Below, in pieces: positions 1 through 10,300 of a stretch of DNA of 64,000 nt. The notes beneath the pieces are model-generated. The model did not search any database and had not been told where the DNA came from. It worked only from the letters and a program-made list of their open reading frames with translations. Numbering within the stretch: the stretch's first letter is position 1; the number at the start of each line of letters is the position of its first letter. Origin of the DNA: M3007 sp044230315 (GTDB lineage: Bacteria > Bacteroidota > Bacteroidia > Chitinophagales > Saprospiraceae); assembly GCA_044230315.1 (NCBI GenBank), contig JBGARJ010000010.1, positions 1 through 64,000 on the forward strand, written 5' to 3'. The translations under genes were made by a program, and so were the position numbers.

Positions 1-119
1 CGTATTCCGTATTCCGTATTCCGTATTCCGTATTCCGTATTCCGTATTCCGTATTCCGTATTCCGTATTCCGTATTCCGTATTCCGTATTCCGTATTCCG
101 TATTCCGTATTCCGTATTC
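1..119. repeat. Heptad tandem array, 17 copies of CGTATTC
   Basis: Seventeen uninterrupted copies of the 7-nt unit CGTATTC (GGAATAC-type on the minus strand) run from the window edge and stop four bases before the stop codon of the minus-strand YciH-like gene. The array probably continues beyond the window. A related array (TTCCGCA/TTCCGTA) sits immediately 3' of efp at 29040-29152, in the same orientation relative to the upstream gene. No reading frame or hairpin explains it. Confidence 0.97.
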
Positions 120-122
120 CCC

Positions 123-467
123 TCACCCGCCTGCTTTTTTGCTGTTGGTGTAGCCCATTTCCACGAGCATTTTCAGCACTTTATCGCGGTGGTCGCCCTG
201 GATAATGATCACGCCGTCTTTCGCGTTGCCGCCTGCGGCGCATTTGCTTTTCAACAATTTGGCCAGTTCGGCCAGGCGGCTTTCGGCGCCGATAAAGCCT
301 TTGACGACGGTGGATTCTTTTCCGCCTTTGCCGCGTTCGAGCCAGATGCGGAGCGTTTGTTTGCCATTCGGTAAATTCATGTCGGGTTCGTTTTCTTCCG
401 GCAATTGGTAATCGGGGTTGGTTGAGAAAACGAAACCGCCGGCGTCGTTGCGTTTGTGTTTGGACAT
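123..467 (-). CDS. YciH/SUI1 (eIF1-like) translation factor
   Basis: A 114-residue protein of the SUI1/YciH family, bacterial relatives of eIF1 that influence start-codon fidelity on the small ribosomal subunit. Residues 1-35 form a polar tail; residues 36-114 form the SUI1 fold, with the basic stretch around LRIWLERGKGGKESTVVKGF and the C-terminal segment DGVIIIQGDHRDKVLKMLVE, which is typical of the family. The length is normal. It is the last gene of a minus-strand run after the RluA and lipid-kinase genes (40 bp gap) and its stop codon is followed at once by a heptad array. The family call is firm; the cellular role in Bacteroidota is poorly known. Confidence 0.9.
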   Translation of the reverse strand: MSKHKRNDAGGFVFSTNPDYQLPEENEPDMNLPNGKQTLRIWLERGKGGKESTVVKGFIGAESRLAELAKLLKSKCAAGGNAKDGVIIIQGDHRDKVLKMLVEMGYTNSKKAGG

Positions 468-507
468 AACGTAAGAAATCGGGTGAATGAAATCTGATCC
501 CGGCGCT

Positions 508-1440
508 TTATTTGCTTGGCGTCAGTACTTTAAGGGCTTGTGGCACCATTTCAAATACCAAATCGCCCTCCATTTCGACGCTTTCGCCGTCAACATGTAC
601 AAAGTTGGTGCCTGTGCAGGATATCTTTAAACGCCGCGCTTCGAAATGTTCGACAAATGCGGCATCGTAAATTTTGCCTTTCAAACTCGACGGGATGGCC
701 GCAAAGTATTGCCAGCGCGGCACATCTTTGAAGACCACTACGGAGAACAAACCGTCGTCGAGCCGGGCGTCAGGAGCGATTTGGAAGTTGTAACCGTACA
801 TCGGCCCATTGGCAACCGTGATGACAAAACACTTTTGGGTGATGGTGCGGTGCTCCGTTTCGATGGTACATACCTTCGGGTTGTAGGACAAACCGGCTTC
901 CACCGATTTCAGAAAATACGGCAAAAAGCCCCGCCAGCTGCTGCCCTTCATTCGTTTGGCTACCAGGCCATCAAAACCTATACCTGCCAGGTTGATAAAT
1001 GGGTGGCCGTTGAGCAGACCGCAATCGATCGTGACGACATCTGCCGTATTCAGTTTGTGGACCGCCCGGTCGATGTTGCGACCATAGCCGAGGTGCATGG
1101 CCAGGCCATTGCCCGACCCGGCCGGGATAACCCCGAGGATCGTCTCGGAATGCATCAATTCCGAGGCGACTTCATTGATCGAACCGTCGCCACCTACGGC
1201 AACCACAATATCGTAGCCTTCTTCCCTGGCCTGGCGGGCCAGTTCGGCTGCATGCCCGGCTTTTTCGGTATGCCAGATGCTATAGATGAATTTCCGGTGG
1301 TCCAGGAATTGGTCCACACTCTTGCGGATGTGCTTTTGCAGGTTGGTGCCGGCCTTTGGATTGACGATAAATACGATACGCTTTGGCCGGCGGAGTTCTT
1401 CGAGGAATTCGTTTTTTATAACGGGATGCGAATGCTCCAT
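508..1440 (-). CDS. Diacylglycerol kinase / YegS-like lipid kinase
   Basis: A 310-residue lipid kinase of the DagK/YegS/sphingosine-kinase superfamily, which phosphorylates a membrane lipid such as diacylglycerol using ATP at the inner face of the membrane. The N-terminal catalytic domain has the opening strand IVFIVNPKAG (22-31), the nucleotide-binding GGDGS motif at 83-87 and GSGNGLA at 108-114. The C-terminal beta domain carries the usual DDGLF-type segment (about 250) and ends normally. The start lies 3 bp after the stop of the upstream RluA gene, so the two are almost certainly co-transcribed. The lipid substrate cannot be decided from sequence. Confidence 0.9.
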   Translation of the reverse strand: MEHSHPVIKNEFLEELRRPKRIVFIVNPKAGTNLQKHIRKSVDQFLDHRKFIYSIWHTEKAGHAAELARQAREEGYDIVVAVGGDGSINEVASELMHSETILGVIPAGSGNGLAMHLGYGRNIDRAVHKLNTADVVTIDCGLLNGHPFINLAGIGFDGLVAKRMKGSSWRGFLPYFLKSVEAGLSYNPKVCTIETEHRTITQKCFVITVANGPMYGYNFQIAPDARLDDGLFSVVVFKDVPRWQYFAAIPSSLKGKIYDAAFVEHFEARRLKISCTGTNFVHVDGESVEMEGDLVFEMVPQALKVLTPSK

Positions 1441-1443
1441 TAA

Positions 1444-2607
1444 TCACAACAATTCTTTGCGCGAATGCACATAATCGCGCCACTTGTTAATCACTGTTTG
1501 CATGTCTTTGGGAAGATCCGATTCGAAGCGGATGTGCTCGCCGGTGCGCGGATGGGTGAATCCCAAAACTTTGGCATGCAAGGCCTGCCGCGGCAAAATA
1601 TTCAACAGGCCTTCCACAAACTGCTTGTATTTGGAGTAAAGGGTTCCTTTGAGGATTTGGTTGCCCCCGTAGCGCGGATCGCCAAAGAGCGTATGACCGA
1701 TCGATTTCATATGGACGCGGATTTGATGGGTCCGTCCGGTTTCCAGTTGACATTCGATCAGGGTGACATAATAAAAGCGCTCCAGCACTTTCCAGTGGGT
1801 AACCGCGTACTTTCCGTCGTCGCCTTCGGGAAAAACCATAAACAATTTGCGGTCGTTCGGGTTGCGTCCGATGTTGCCAATCACCGTTCCGGAATCTGCC
1901 CGCAAGTCGCCCCATACCAAGGCCCAATAACGCCGCTCGATGGTATGGTGAAAAAATTGGTTGGCCAGGTGGGTCATCGCGAACTCTTTTTTGGCGATAA
2001 CCATCAGGCCGGTTGTGTCTTTGTCAATCCGGTGTACGATCCCTGCGCGGTCGGGCTCGTTGCCCTCTTTCACCGGCAGGTTTTCAATCTGCTCCCTCAA
2101 ATGCCACGCCACCGCGTTCACCACGGTGCCTTGCGGAATGCCCACCCCGGGGTGAACGGCCATTTTGTAGGGCTTGTTGATCACCAGCACATCTTCGTCC
2201 TCATATACAATGTCTAAGGGGATATTTTGCGGATTAATGGTATATACCTCTTCCAACGCCTTCGGCAGCACAATACTGACCAGGTTGCCGGGCTTGACCT
2301 TGTAATTGGGCTTGACGTCGGCATTGTCCACTTTGACGGAACCGGCGCGTATGGCATTCTGAACTTTGTTGCGGGATCGGTTGCTCAACCGGTCCATGAG
2401 AAACTTGTCGAGCCGGATCAGGGATTGCTTCGGGTCGGCCACAAATTCCTGGCGGTCGTACCAGTCATCGTTGGTATTTTGCTCATCATTGCCCTCATCG
2501 TCGCCGGCTGATTCTTCCTTCTCTGCGGGAGGCCCTTGCTCGGTGTCAATCGGTTCTGGCATATCCGAAGCAGGTAATTTTTCCTTATTTCGTCGTTCCT
2601 GGTTCAT
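1444..2607 (-). CDS. RluA/RluD-family pseudouridine synthase
   Basis: A 387-residue ribosomal RNA pseudouridine synthase. An acidic low-complexity N-terminal tail (residues 1-58, rich in E, D and N) precedes an S4 RNA-binding domain (about 63-115) and a catalytic RluA domain. The active-site motif HRIDKDTTG is at 192-200, with the catalytic aspartate expected at D195. Further family motifs are INKPYKMAVHPG (144-155) and the late HQIRVH segment. The architecture matches RluD (23S rRNA helix 69), but RluC-type specificity cannot be excluded. The acidic tail is longer than in the E. coli enzymes. It is the first gene of the minus-strand run with the lipid kinase and YciH genes. Confidence 0.92.
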   Translation of the reverse strand: MNQERRNKEKLPASDMPEPIDTEQGPPAEKEESAGDDEGNDEQNTNDDWYDRQEFVADPKQSLIRLDKFLMDRLSNRSRNKVQNAIRAGSVKVDNADVKPNYKVKPGNLVSIVLPKALEEVYTINPQNIPLDIVYEDEDVLVINKPYKMAVHPGVGIPQGTVVNAVAWHLREQIENLPVKEGNEPDRAGIVHRIDKDTTGLMVIAKKEFAMTHLANQFFHHTIERRYWALVWGDLRADSGTVIGNIGRNPNDRKLFMVFPEGDDGKYAVTHWKVLERFYYVTLIECQLETGRTHQIRVHMKSIGHTLFGDPRYGGNQILKGTLYSKYKQFVEGLLNILPRQALHAKVLGFTHPRTGEHIRFESDLPKDMQTVINKWRDYVHSRKELL

Positions 2608-2641
2608 TCCGGTATGTTCGGTATCGTGGGTTATGGCGCTG

Positions 2642-2649
2642 CAAAAATA
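2642..2649 (-). promoter_or_regulatory. Candidate -7 box (TATTTTTG) for the rluA-dagK-yciH run
   Basis: The minus strand reads TATTTTTG, an exact match to the Bacteroidota -7 consensus TAnnTTTG, 35 bp upstream of the RluA-family start codon. No convincing -33 box was seen. Confidence 0.45.
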
Positions 2650-2837
2650 GGGCTTAATATGCGGTAACCCCTTGTTTTTCCTGCTTTAAAACATGGGACG
2701 CTTAAATTGTTGCTTCATTTTGGGTTTTTTCAACACTTTTTTCCGGTCTGTATGTTGTAATATATAATTATCTCCATACGTTAGGCCTGACAGATGCCAG
2801 GCCCGCCAAACCTGAATGTTGACAGCGCCCATACAAT

Positions 2838-3128
2838 ATGAAAGCAAGCCATGACCTGAAATTTTTAGAAGACGCCACGGAAACCCTGCGGGCGATTGCA
2901 CACCCCGTGCGATTGCTGATTATCGAAATGCTCTATCAACGCAAGGCCATGACGGTGACCGAAATCCATGAGGAATTGGATATCGAACAGGCAGTAGCCT
3001 CCCACCACTTGCGCATTCTGAAAGACAAGGATGTGCTTACCGTACGGCGCGATGGCAAAAACTCGATCTACGCCCTGGCCAAACCCGATTTTTACGAAAT
3101 TATGGCTGTCATGCTCCGGACCATCTGA
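2838..3128 (+). CDS. ArsR-type winged-helix transcriptional regulator
   Basis: A 96-residue single-domain winged-helix protein. The segment ETLRAIAHPVRLLIIEML (15-32) is the classic first helices of ArsR-type repressors, followed by the recognition helix region IEQAVASHHLRILKDKDVL and the wing VRRDGKNSIYAL. It has no CxC or other obvious cysteine metal site, so it is unlikely to sense arsenic or cadmium and its ligand is unknown. It stands alone between a divergent minus-strand gene set and the superoxide dismutase 295 bp downstream; that gap holds no gene that I can support. It might control its own gene or the dismutase, but no operator is visible. Confidence 0.88.
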   Translation: MKASHDLKFLEDATETLRAIAHPVRLLIIEMLYQRKAMTVTEIHEELDIEQAVASHHLRILKDKDVLTVRRDGKNSIYALAKPDFYEIMAVMLRTI

Positions 3129-3423
3129 CCAACAACCTGGCTCTAATACGCGCTCCATACCCGAATGTCCGTTTCAAATGAACCGGTTTTCCATAAAATA
3201 CCTGAACCGCATGTTTTAACCTGTTCCCGGGGGTATAGGTACCGGTAGATTGTCCCGGACATGCCGGATAAAGGTTTCAGGCGAGGGTGTTTTTGAGCGC
3301 CCGGACGTTTCACAAAAGGTAGCAGGCCGCCGGATAATGAAAACTAAATATAGTCGTTGCAAAGGAGGAGAATCCCTGGGTATTTTGGCTTATTTTGCCA
3401 CATTGCAAACAAATTACAAATTA

Positions 3424-4200
3424 ATGAATATGGAAAAACGAACATTTCTGAAAACCGGATTGCTGCTTTCGGTCAGCGCTGCCCTGGCGCCGCTTATCCA
3501 GGCTTGTAAAACCACCGGAAAATCAACCAATGGCACTATGGCTGCCATGACCATCCCGCCCCCGAAGCTCCGACGCACCACGCCCTTCACGCTTCCTGCA
3601 TTGCCTTATGATACAGGAGCCCTGGAGCCCTATATCGATAAAATGACCATGGAGATTCACCACGGCAAACACCACCAGGGCTATGTGAACAACCTCAACG
3701 ACGCCGTGAAAGGCACTCCATACGCCGAATACGAACTCGACGATATCGTACAGCGGATCACAACAGCCGACGCCGACAAGAAGATCCGGAACAATGCCGG
3801 CGGGCACTGGAACCACTCTTTCTTTTGGCAAATCATGACACCCGGCGGCAACGGCTTGACCGAAGGTCAGTTGATGACAGCCATCAACAGGACCTTTGGC
3901 TCGTTCGACAAATTCAAAGACGAATTTTCCAATGCCGCTAAAAGCGTATTTGGCTCCGGCTGGGCCTGGTTGTGCGTGGGCAAAGACAAAAGCCTTTTCG
4001 TCACTACCTCTCCCAATCAGGATAACCCAATGATGCTGCAAATTGCCGCCAAAACCGGCACACCGATCCTCGGGATAGATGTTTGGGAACACGCGTATTA
4101 CCTCAAGCACCAGAACAAACGCGCCGATTATATCAGCGCTTTTTTCAGTGTGATCAACTGGAAAGAAGTTGCCTTGCGGTTCGATAAGGCTATGTTTTAG
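3424..4200 (+). CDS. Exported Mn-type superoxide dismutase (probable lipoprotein)
   Basis: A 258-residue iron/manganese superoxide dismutase, converting superoxide to oxygen and peroxide. The metal ligands are visible as H79, H131, D219 and H223. G127 (in NNAGGHWNH) and Q199 (in SPNQD) are the residue choices of Mn rather than Fe enzymes. The chosen start gives a signal peptide (MNMEKRTFLKTGLLLSVSAA) ending in LIQAC, a plausible lipobox with C28, so the enzyme is probably anchored on the periplasmic or outer face of the envelope. An upstream in-frame start at 3250 would bury this signal and was rejected. The linker 29-58 is Pro/Thr rich. No operon partner is seen. Confidence 0.93.
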   Translation: MNMEKRTFLKTGLLLSVSAALAPLIQACKTTGKSTNGTMAAMTIPPPKLRRTTPFTLPALPYDTGALEPYIDKMTMEIHHGKHHQGYVNNLNDAVKGTPYAEYELDDIVQRITTADADKKIRNNAGGHWNHSFFWQIMTPGGNGLTEGQLMTAINRTFGSFDKFKDEFSNAAKSVFGSGWAWLCVGKDKSLFVTTSPNQDNPMMLQIAAKTGTPILGIDVWEHAYYLKHQNKRADYISAFFSVINWKEVALRFDKAMF

Positions 4201-4376
4201 AGCATATCCGAATGTTAAATTTGGACACGCTCGTAATCCTGATGTCGATCCGCCCGACCATTGCCGGTTCCCTGGTTGGGCGGATCGGCTGGTTTATGTA
4301 ATCTTCTGCCCAACGTCATCTGTGCGGCGCCCTGTCTTGCCTTTGCGCCCCTGCTATCCCTAACCGAATTCATACT

Positions 4377-7300
4377 ATGACCAATTCTCCCACCGTTATG
4401 CTGCGCTCCTTCGCCCTCCTGCTGACCCTTTCGCTTGCTTTTTGTAAATATGCACAGAAAACGCCGGCAGGTACTTCCACCGCTCCATCCACCCCGACCG
4501 TTATGCCAACAACTCTCACTCCGCCTCCAGGCGATTATGCGTCCGAATGGCTTCAGATCGACAGCCTGGAACGACAAGGCCTGTACAAAAGCGCACTCGA
4601 ACGTACCGAGGCCCTGTACACCCGCGCAAAAACCGATCACAAGGGTGCGCAAGTGATCAAAACGCTGCTGTTTCGCGGCAAATACACCACCTTTCTCGAA
4701 GAAGATGGTTTTGTAAAGGCAGTACAGGGTTTCGAACAGGAAGAAAAAAAAGCCGCTGAACCCGAACGCGCCGTATTGCAGAGCCTGCTCGGTGAACTAT
4801 ACAGCACATACCTCCAAAATCAACGTTGGCGTATCCAGGAACGGACGCCTATCCCCGACGGCGAAGGCGGTGATATCCTCACCTGGTCGGCGGCGCAGAT
4901 CGAGAAACGGGCGTTGGATTTTTACAGCGCTTCCGTGGAGCAGGAAACCGCATTGCGCGCCGTGCCCGTCGATTATCTGCGCGATATTACCCAGCCGGGG
5001 ATCAACGATTCCGTGACCGCACAGCCGCTTCGCCCCACGCTGTTTGATTTATTGGGGCACCGCGCCCTGCATTATTTCGCCGATGAACGCAGTTACCTCA
5101 CCGAACCGGCCTATAAATTTTACCTCGATCAACCCCAAGCTTTCGACCCGGCGCCCGATTTTGTCCGGGCCGCTTTTGAAAGCCGCGATAGCGCCTCGGG
5201 TAAGTGGCTGGCCATCCGCTTGTTCCAGCAGCTGATCGCCGCCCATTTAAAGGACCCTGACCCTTCGGCTCTAATCGACGCTGACTTGCTCCGGCTGCAG
5301 TTTGCACAAAACAATTCCGTGCTCGATAACAAGGAGGATCGCTACCGGCAAGCGCTGGAAATCCTGCACAAAACGCACTACTACCACGCTTCCGACGCTG
5401 AGATCGTGTACTTCCTCGCTCAATCGCTGGTAGAGCAAGACGGCCGCCAGAAACCGGAAGACGCATCCCTTCTTAAACGCGCCGTCACCGAATGCGAAGA
5501 CGTCATCCGACGCCATCCGGGCACCTTCGGCGCGCAACAGTGCTCGGCGCTGCTGTTTGATCTGCGCCGCCCGTCCCTTCAACTCCGCACCGAAGCAGTG
5601 ACCTTGCCGGAGCAGGCGGTTTTGCTTTCGCTCGGTTTTAAAAATACCTCCCAGGTTTGGGTCAAAGTAGTGCCTGTACCGAATGATCCGGATGTACTCA
5701 ACCAGATGGACTGGGAGCTTCGCCTGCCTTATCTGAACGGAATCGCAGCCATTCAGCAGCGAAAATGGACGATCAACGATCCGGCCGATTACCGCGAACA
5801 CAATACCGAAATCAGCCTCGACCCGCTGCCCGTGGGCCGCTATTATGTATTGGCCGCCACGTCCGAGGATTTTACGACAAAAGGCCAGATTGTGAGCTTT
5901 TCACCGCTGGTGTGTTCCAACCTGGCTGGTGTTGCCTGGCGCAACGCCGGCGATACGCGCTTCGTAGTAGCGCACCGGCAAACCGGCATCCCGCTGGCCG
6001 GCGTGCGGGGTGATTTGTTTGAATATCGGTGGGACCGCAATCTCGGACAGAATGTACGCCGATTCATCAAACAAGTACAAAGCGACCGCGAAGGCATACT
6101 CAATCCTTCTGCCTCCGATAACCAGGGATTCGATCTCCGGTTGAGCCGCGACAACGACACGCTTTGGCTCGACGAACATTACAGCAATTACCGGTACGAT
6201 CAACCCCCACGGCAGCGCAGTGTTCAGTTTTTCACCGACCGGTCGATGTACCGGCCTGGGCAAACCGTTTATTTCAAAGGCATCGTGTTGGAGCGCGACG
6301 CGAACGATTACCCGGCCATTGTGCCCAACCTGCCGGTGACCGTTAAATTTTACGACGTCAACCACCAGGAAAAAAGCCAGCTCCAGCTGCGTACAAATGC
6401 CTTCGGCACCTGCAATGGCGCTTTCTCTGCTCCGGCTTCCGGACTGACCGGACAAATGTCGATCGAAATAGACGGCTTGGACGGGAGCGCCGCCTTTAAC
6501 GTGGAAGAATACAAGCGGCCCAAATTCGAAGTAACCTTCAACCCGTTGGAAGGCGCCTATCGCGTCAATGAAACGGTCACGGTGCGCGGTTCGGCAAAAA
6601 ACTATGCGGGCAGCAATGTCGACGGCGCCCAGGTCGCATACCGGGTAGTGCGCCAGGCGCGGTACCCCTGGTGGGATTGGTGGGGCTGGCGCCACCCGCG
6701 CCCGTCGGAAAGCATGGAGATTGCCAATGGCGTGACCGCTACTGCTGCCGACGGCAGTTTTGAGGTCAAATTTGATTTGCTGCCCGACCGGACGATCCCG
6801 AAAAAGGATCAACCGATGTTTGATTTTACGGTGATGGCCGATGTGACCGACATCAATGGCGAAACCCGCAGCAACCAAGCCACCGTCACCGCCGGCTATG
6901 TGGCCCTGAACGTCGATTTTGACCTTCCCCACGACATCGAGCTCGACAGCCTTCGGTCGGTCGGGCTCAACACCACCAATACCGCCGGGCAATTCCAGGC
7001 GGCATCCGGTACAATCACCGTGCAGGCGCTCGCCGACCCCGGCCATATGTTTGTTCAGCGATATTGGGACAATCCGGACGTGCTGACCCTGCAGGAAGCA
7101 GCTTTTCGCCGCGATTTTCCCAACTATGCCTGGAACGATGAAGACAACCCGGAGAAATGGTCGAGGCGGGATGCCGCCCGGCTGGTTCCGTTCAACACGG
7201 CCGACAACAAAAAGGCCGACCTCCACGGCGGTAAAATGACAACCGGATATTATCTGGTGACGCTTCAGACCAAAGACGCTTTTGGCGAGGCCATCGAAAT

Positions 7301-10300
7301 CAAACGCGTATTGCGCGTTTGGACGGCGAGCGACCGCGCGTATCAATTCGAGTCGCCGGCCGGTGCAGTGGAAAAGAATGCATACGAACCCGGCGAAACC
7401 GCGCGCATTTGGTTGGGCGCCAGGGGCCAGGAACGCTACCTGTATTTTAGCCTGGCATTGCGTCAGGGTAAGGCACAGGCGCCGCATTGGGTGGAGGCAA
7501 ATGGTGCAGTATCGATCGACTTACCAGTGGAAGAACGCGACCGGGGCGGTATTTACCTGTCGGCCTTCACCGTGAAAAACAACCGGTTCTATAATTTGAA
7601 TGCCTTGGGGGTGAATGTACCCTGGAGCAACAAGGACCTGCAGATCACCTATGAAACGTTCCGGGACAAATTGCTCCCGGGTGAAAAGGAAGAATGGCGC
7701 CTGAAAATATCGGGCCCGAAGAAAGAACAAATTGCCGCCGAAATGGTGGCCGCCATGTATGATGCATCGCTGGATCAATTTCTGCCGCACCAGTGGTCCG
7801 GTATCCAGTTCCCGTCGTATTACAGTCTACTATCGTTTGCCGGCAGCGGCTTCCGGGTGGCTTACGGTGAAACGCGTTCCGAATTGCAAACCGGTACGCC
7901 TCAGCCGGCCAGTCGCAACTACCGGCAGATCGAGTGGTTCGGCTTCCCGTTGTACGGCGGCCGTTACCCGGGACGGCTGCGCATGGCAGCACGCAACCAG
8001 CAAGCGCCCATGGAAATGGCCGACGGAGAAGCGGCTGCTATGGCTGCGCCTGCGCCGGAAGTCGCCAAAATGGCGGCTCCTGAAAATAACATGGAGCTAA
8101 AGGTCACCGAAGACACGGCTTATGGCGTCGCAGGTGCACCGCCCTCCGCCGGTAAATCGCCTGTCGCCCCCCCGCCTCCGCCCCGCCGCAACCTGAACGA
8201 AACGGTATTCTTTTTCCCCGAACTGCGTACCGACGCCGATGGCAATGTGGTGTTGAAGTTCACCATGAATGAGGCGTTGACCCGTTGGAAATTTCTCGCC
8301 TTTGCGCATACCAAAGACCTGAAATGGGCGGTGTCGGAAAAAAGTGTGGTCACGCAGAAGGACCTGATGATCCTCACCAACCCGCCGCGTTTCCTGCGGG
8401 AGGGCGACGAAATTGAATTCGCGGCCAAGGTGAGCAACCTGTCGAAAGCGCCCATCGGCGGTTCGGCCTCACTGCTGCTGTTCGATGCGACGTCGATGCA
8501 AAGCGTGGAGCAGAAATTCGGTTTGACCAAAACCACCCAGGTCGTCCGTTTTACGGTTCAGCCCGGCCAGTCGACACCCGTTTCCTGGCGCCTGAAAGTG
8601 CCGGATGGCGGCATCGACGGCCTCAGCTGGCAGGTGTTTGCCGAAGGCAACGAATTTCGCGATGGCGAGGAAAACACGCTGCCGGTGCTCAGCAACCGCA
8701 TGCTGGTTACCGAAACGCTGCCGATCACCGTACGGGGCAACCAAAACAAAACGGTGGTATTCGACAATCTGAAAACACAGGCATCCAATACCCTGCGTAC
8801 CGAGCGCTACACGGTTGAATTTACCAGCAACCCGGCCTGGTATGCTGTGCAGGCTTTGCCCTACCTGATGGAATTTCCGCACGAATGTACCGAGCAGATC
8901 TTCAGCCGTTTTTATGCCAATACCCTCGCCTCGAGCGTAACGCAAAAATTGCCCAACCTTCGCCGGGTATATGACCGGTGGAAAGGCACCGGGGCCATGA
9001 AATCGAACCTGAGTAAAAACCAGGAACTGAAATCCGCCCTGCTCGAAGAAACGCCCTGGGTACTCGATGCGCAAAATGAAGAGCAACAGAAACAGAATAT
9101 CGCTTTGTTGTTCGATCTCAATCGGATGGCCGACGAACAGGAACGGGCCGTCAATATGCTACAGGAACGGCAGGCGCAAAACGGCGGCTGGTCGTGGTTC
9201 CCGGGCGGGCGCGAGGATTGGTATATCACCCAGTATATCGTCGCCGGATTCGGTCATTTGGAAAAACTGGGCGCCTTCTCGGAACAAAACGACCCCCGCA
9301 CGGCCGAAATGGTGCATCAGGCTGTCCTGTTTTGCGACAGCAAGTTACAGGAACAGTACCGCCAACTGGAAAAAGCCGTGCAATCGGGCCAGGCCAAATG
9401 GGAAGACGACCACCTCGACGGGCTGGTGATTCACTACCTGTACGCCCGCTCGTTTACAGGACTCGACCCCAACTTTAAAATACACGCCTATTATCTCGAC
9501 CAGGCGGCCAAATACTGGCTTGGAAAAGGGCTTTACCAGGAAGGTTTGCTGGCCCTGGCGCTCCAACGGGCCGGCCGTACGGCCGATGCCCAAAAAATTG
9601 TGGCCAGTCTGCGCGAACGGGCTATGGTGAAAGAGGAATTGGGCATGTACTGGCCTTTCGACTGGGGCATGTATTGGTATCAGTTGCCGGTGGAAACCCA
9701 GGCTCTCATGGTGGAAGTGTTTGACGAAGTGGCCCACGACGCGAAATCGGTGGAAGAACTGCGCATTTGGCTGTTGAAAAACAAACAAACCAACCGTTGG
9801 GAAAGCACCAAGGCAACCGCTGAAGCCGTGTACGCCCTTTTGTTGCACGGCGACAACTGGCTGACCAACACACAGCCGGTACAAGTCAGCCTGGGCGGCA
9901 AGACCCTGCAACCCGCTGAATACGAGCCCGGAACGGGTTATTTCAAACAATCCTGGAATGGCGCCGAGGTACGGTCCGATTGGGGTACGATCAAGGTAGT
10001 CAACCCGAACAGCAACCTGGTTTGGGGGGCGGCCTACTGGCAATATTTTGAGGACCTTGACAAGATCCAAACCTTCCGGAAAACGCCGCTCACCATTGTG
10101 AAGCAATTGTACCGGGAAGAAAATTCACCAACGGGGCCCAAATTGATCGCTATCGATGCCGCCGCCACGCTGCACCCCGGCGACAAGATCAAGGTCCGCA
10201 TCGAGATCCGTGTGGATCGCGCGATGGAATACGTACACCTGAAGGATATGCGGGCCAGCGGGTTCGAACCCACCAATGTGCTCAGCGGATACCATTGGCA

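Noticed and set aside
2838..3128. Arsenic-responsive ArsR controlling the arsenosugar operon
   Set aside because: It lacks cysteine metal ligands and lies 57 kb away from arsS.
3250..3423. Earlier start for the superoxide dismutase
   Set aside because: It would place 58 non-conserved residues before an obvious lipoprotein signal peptide.
5901..7487. Long minus-strand open frame (528 codons) opposite the macroglobulin gene
   Set aside because: It is the antisense shadow of a well-supported gene, has no recognisable domains, and its amino-acid use is that expected from GC-rich antisense codons. Similar shadows opposite the RND pump (41776-43530) and dnaE (55209-56588) were rejected for the same reason.
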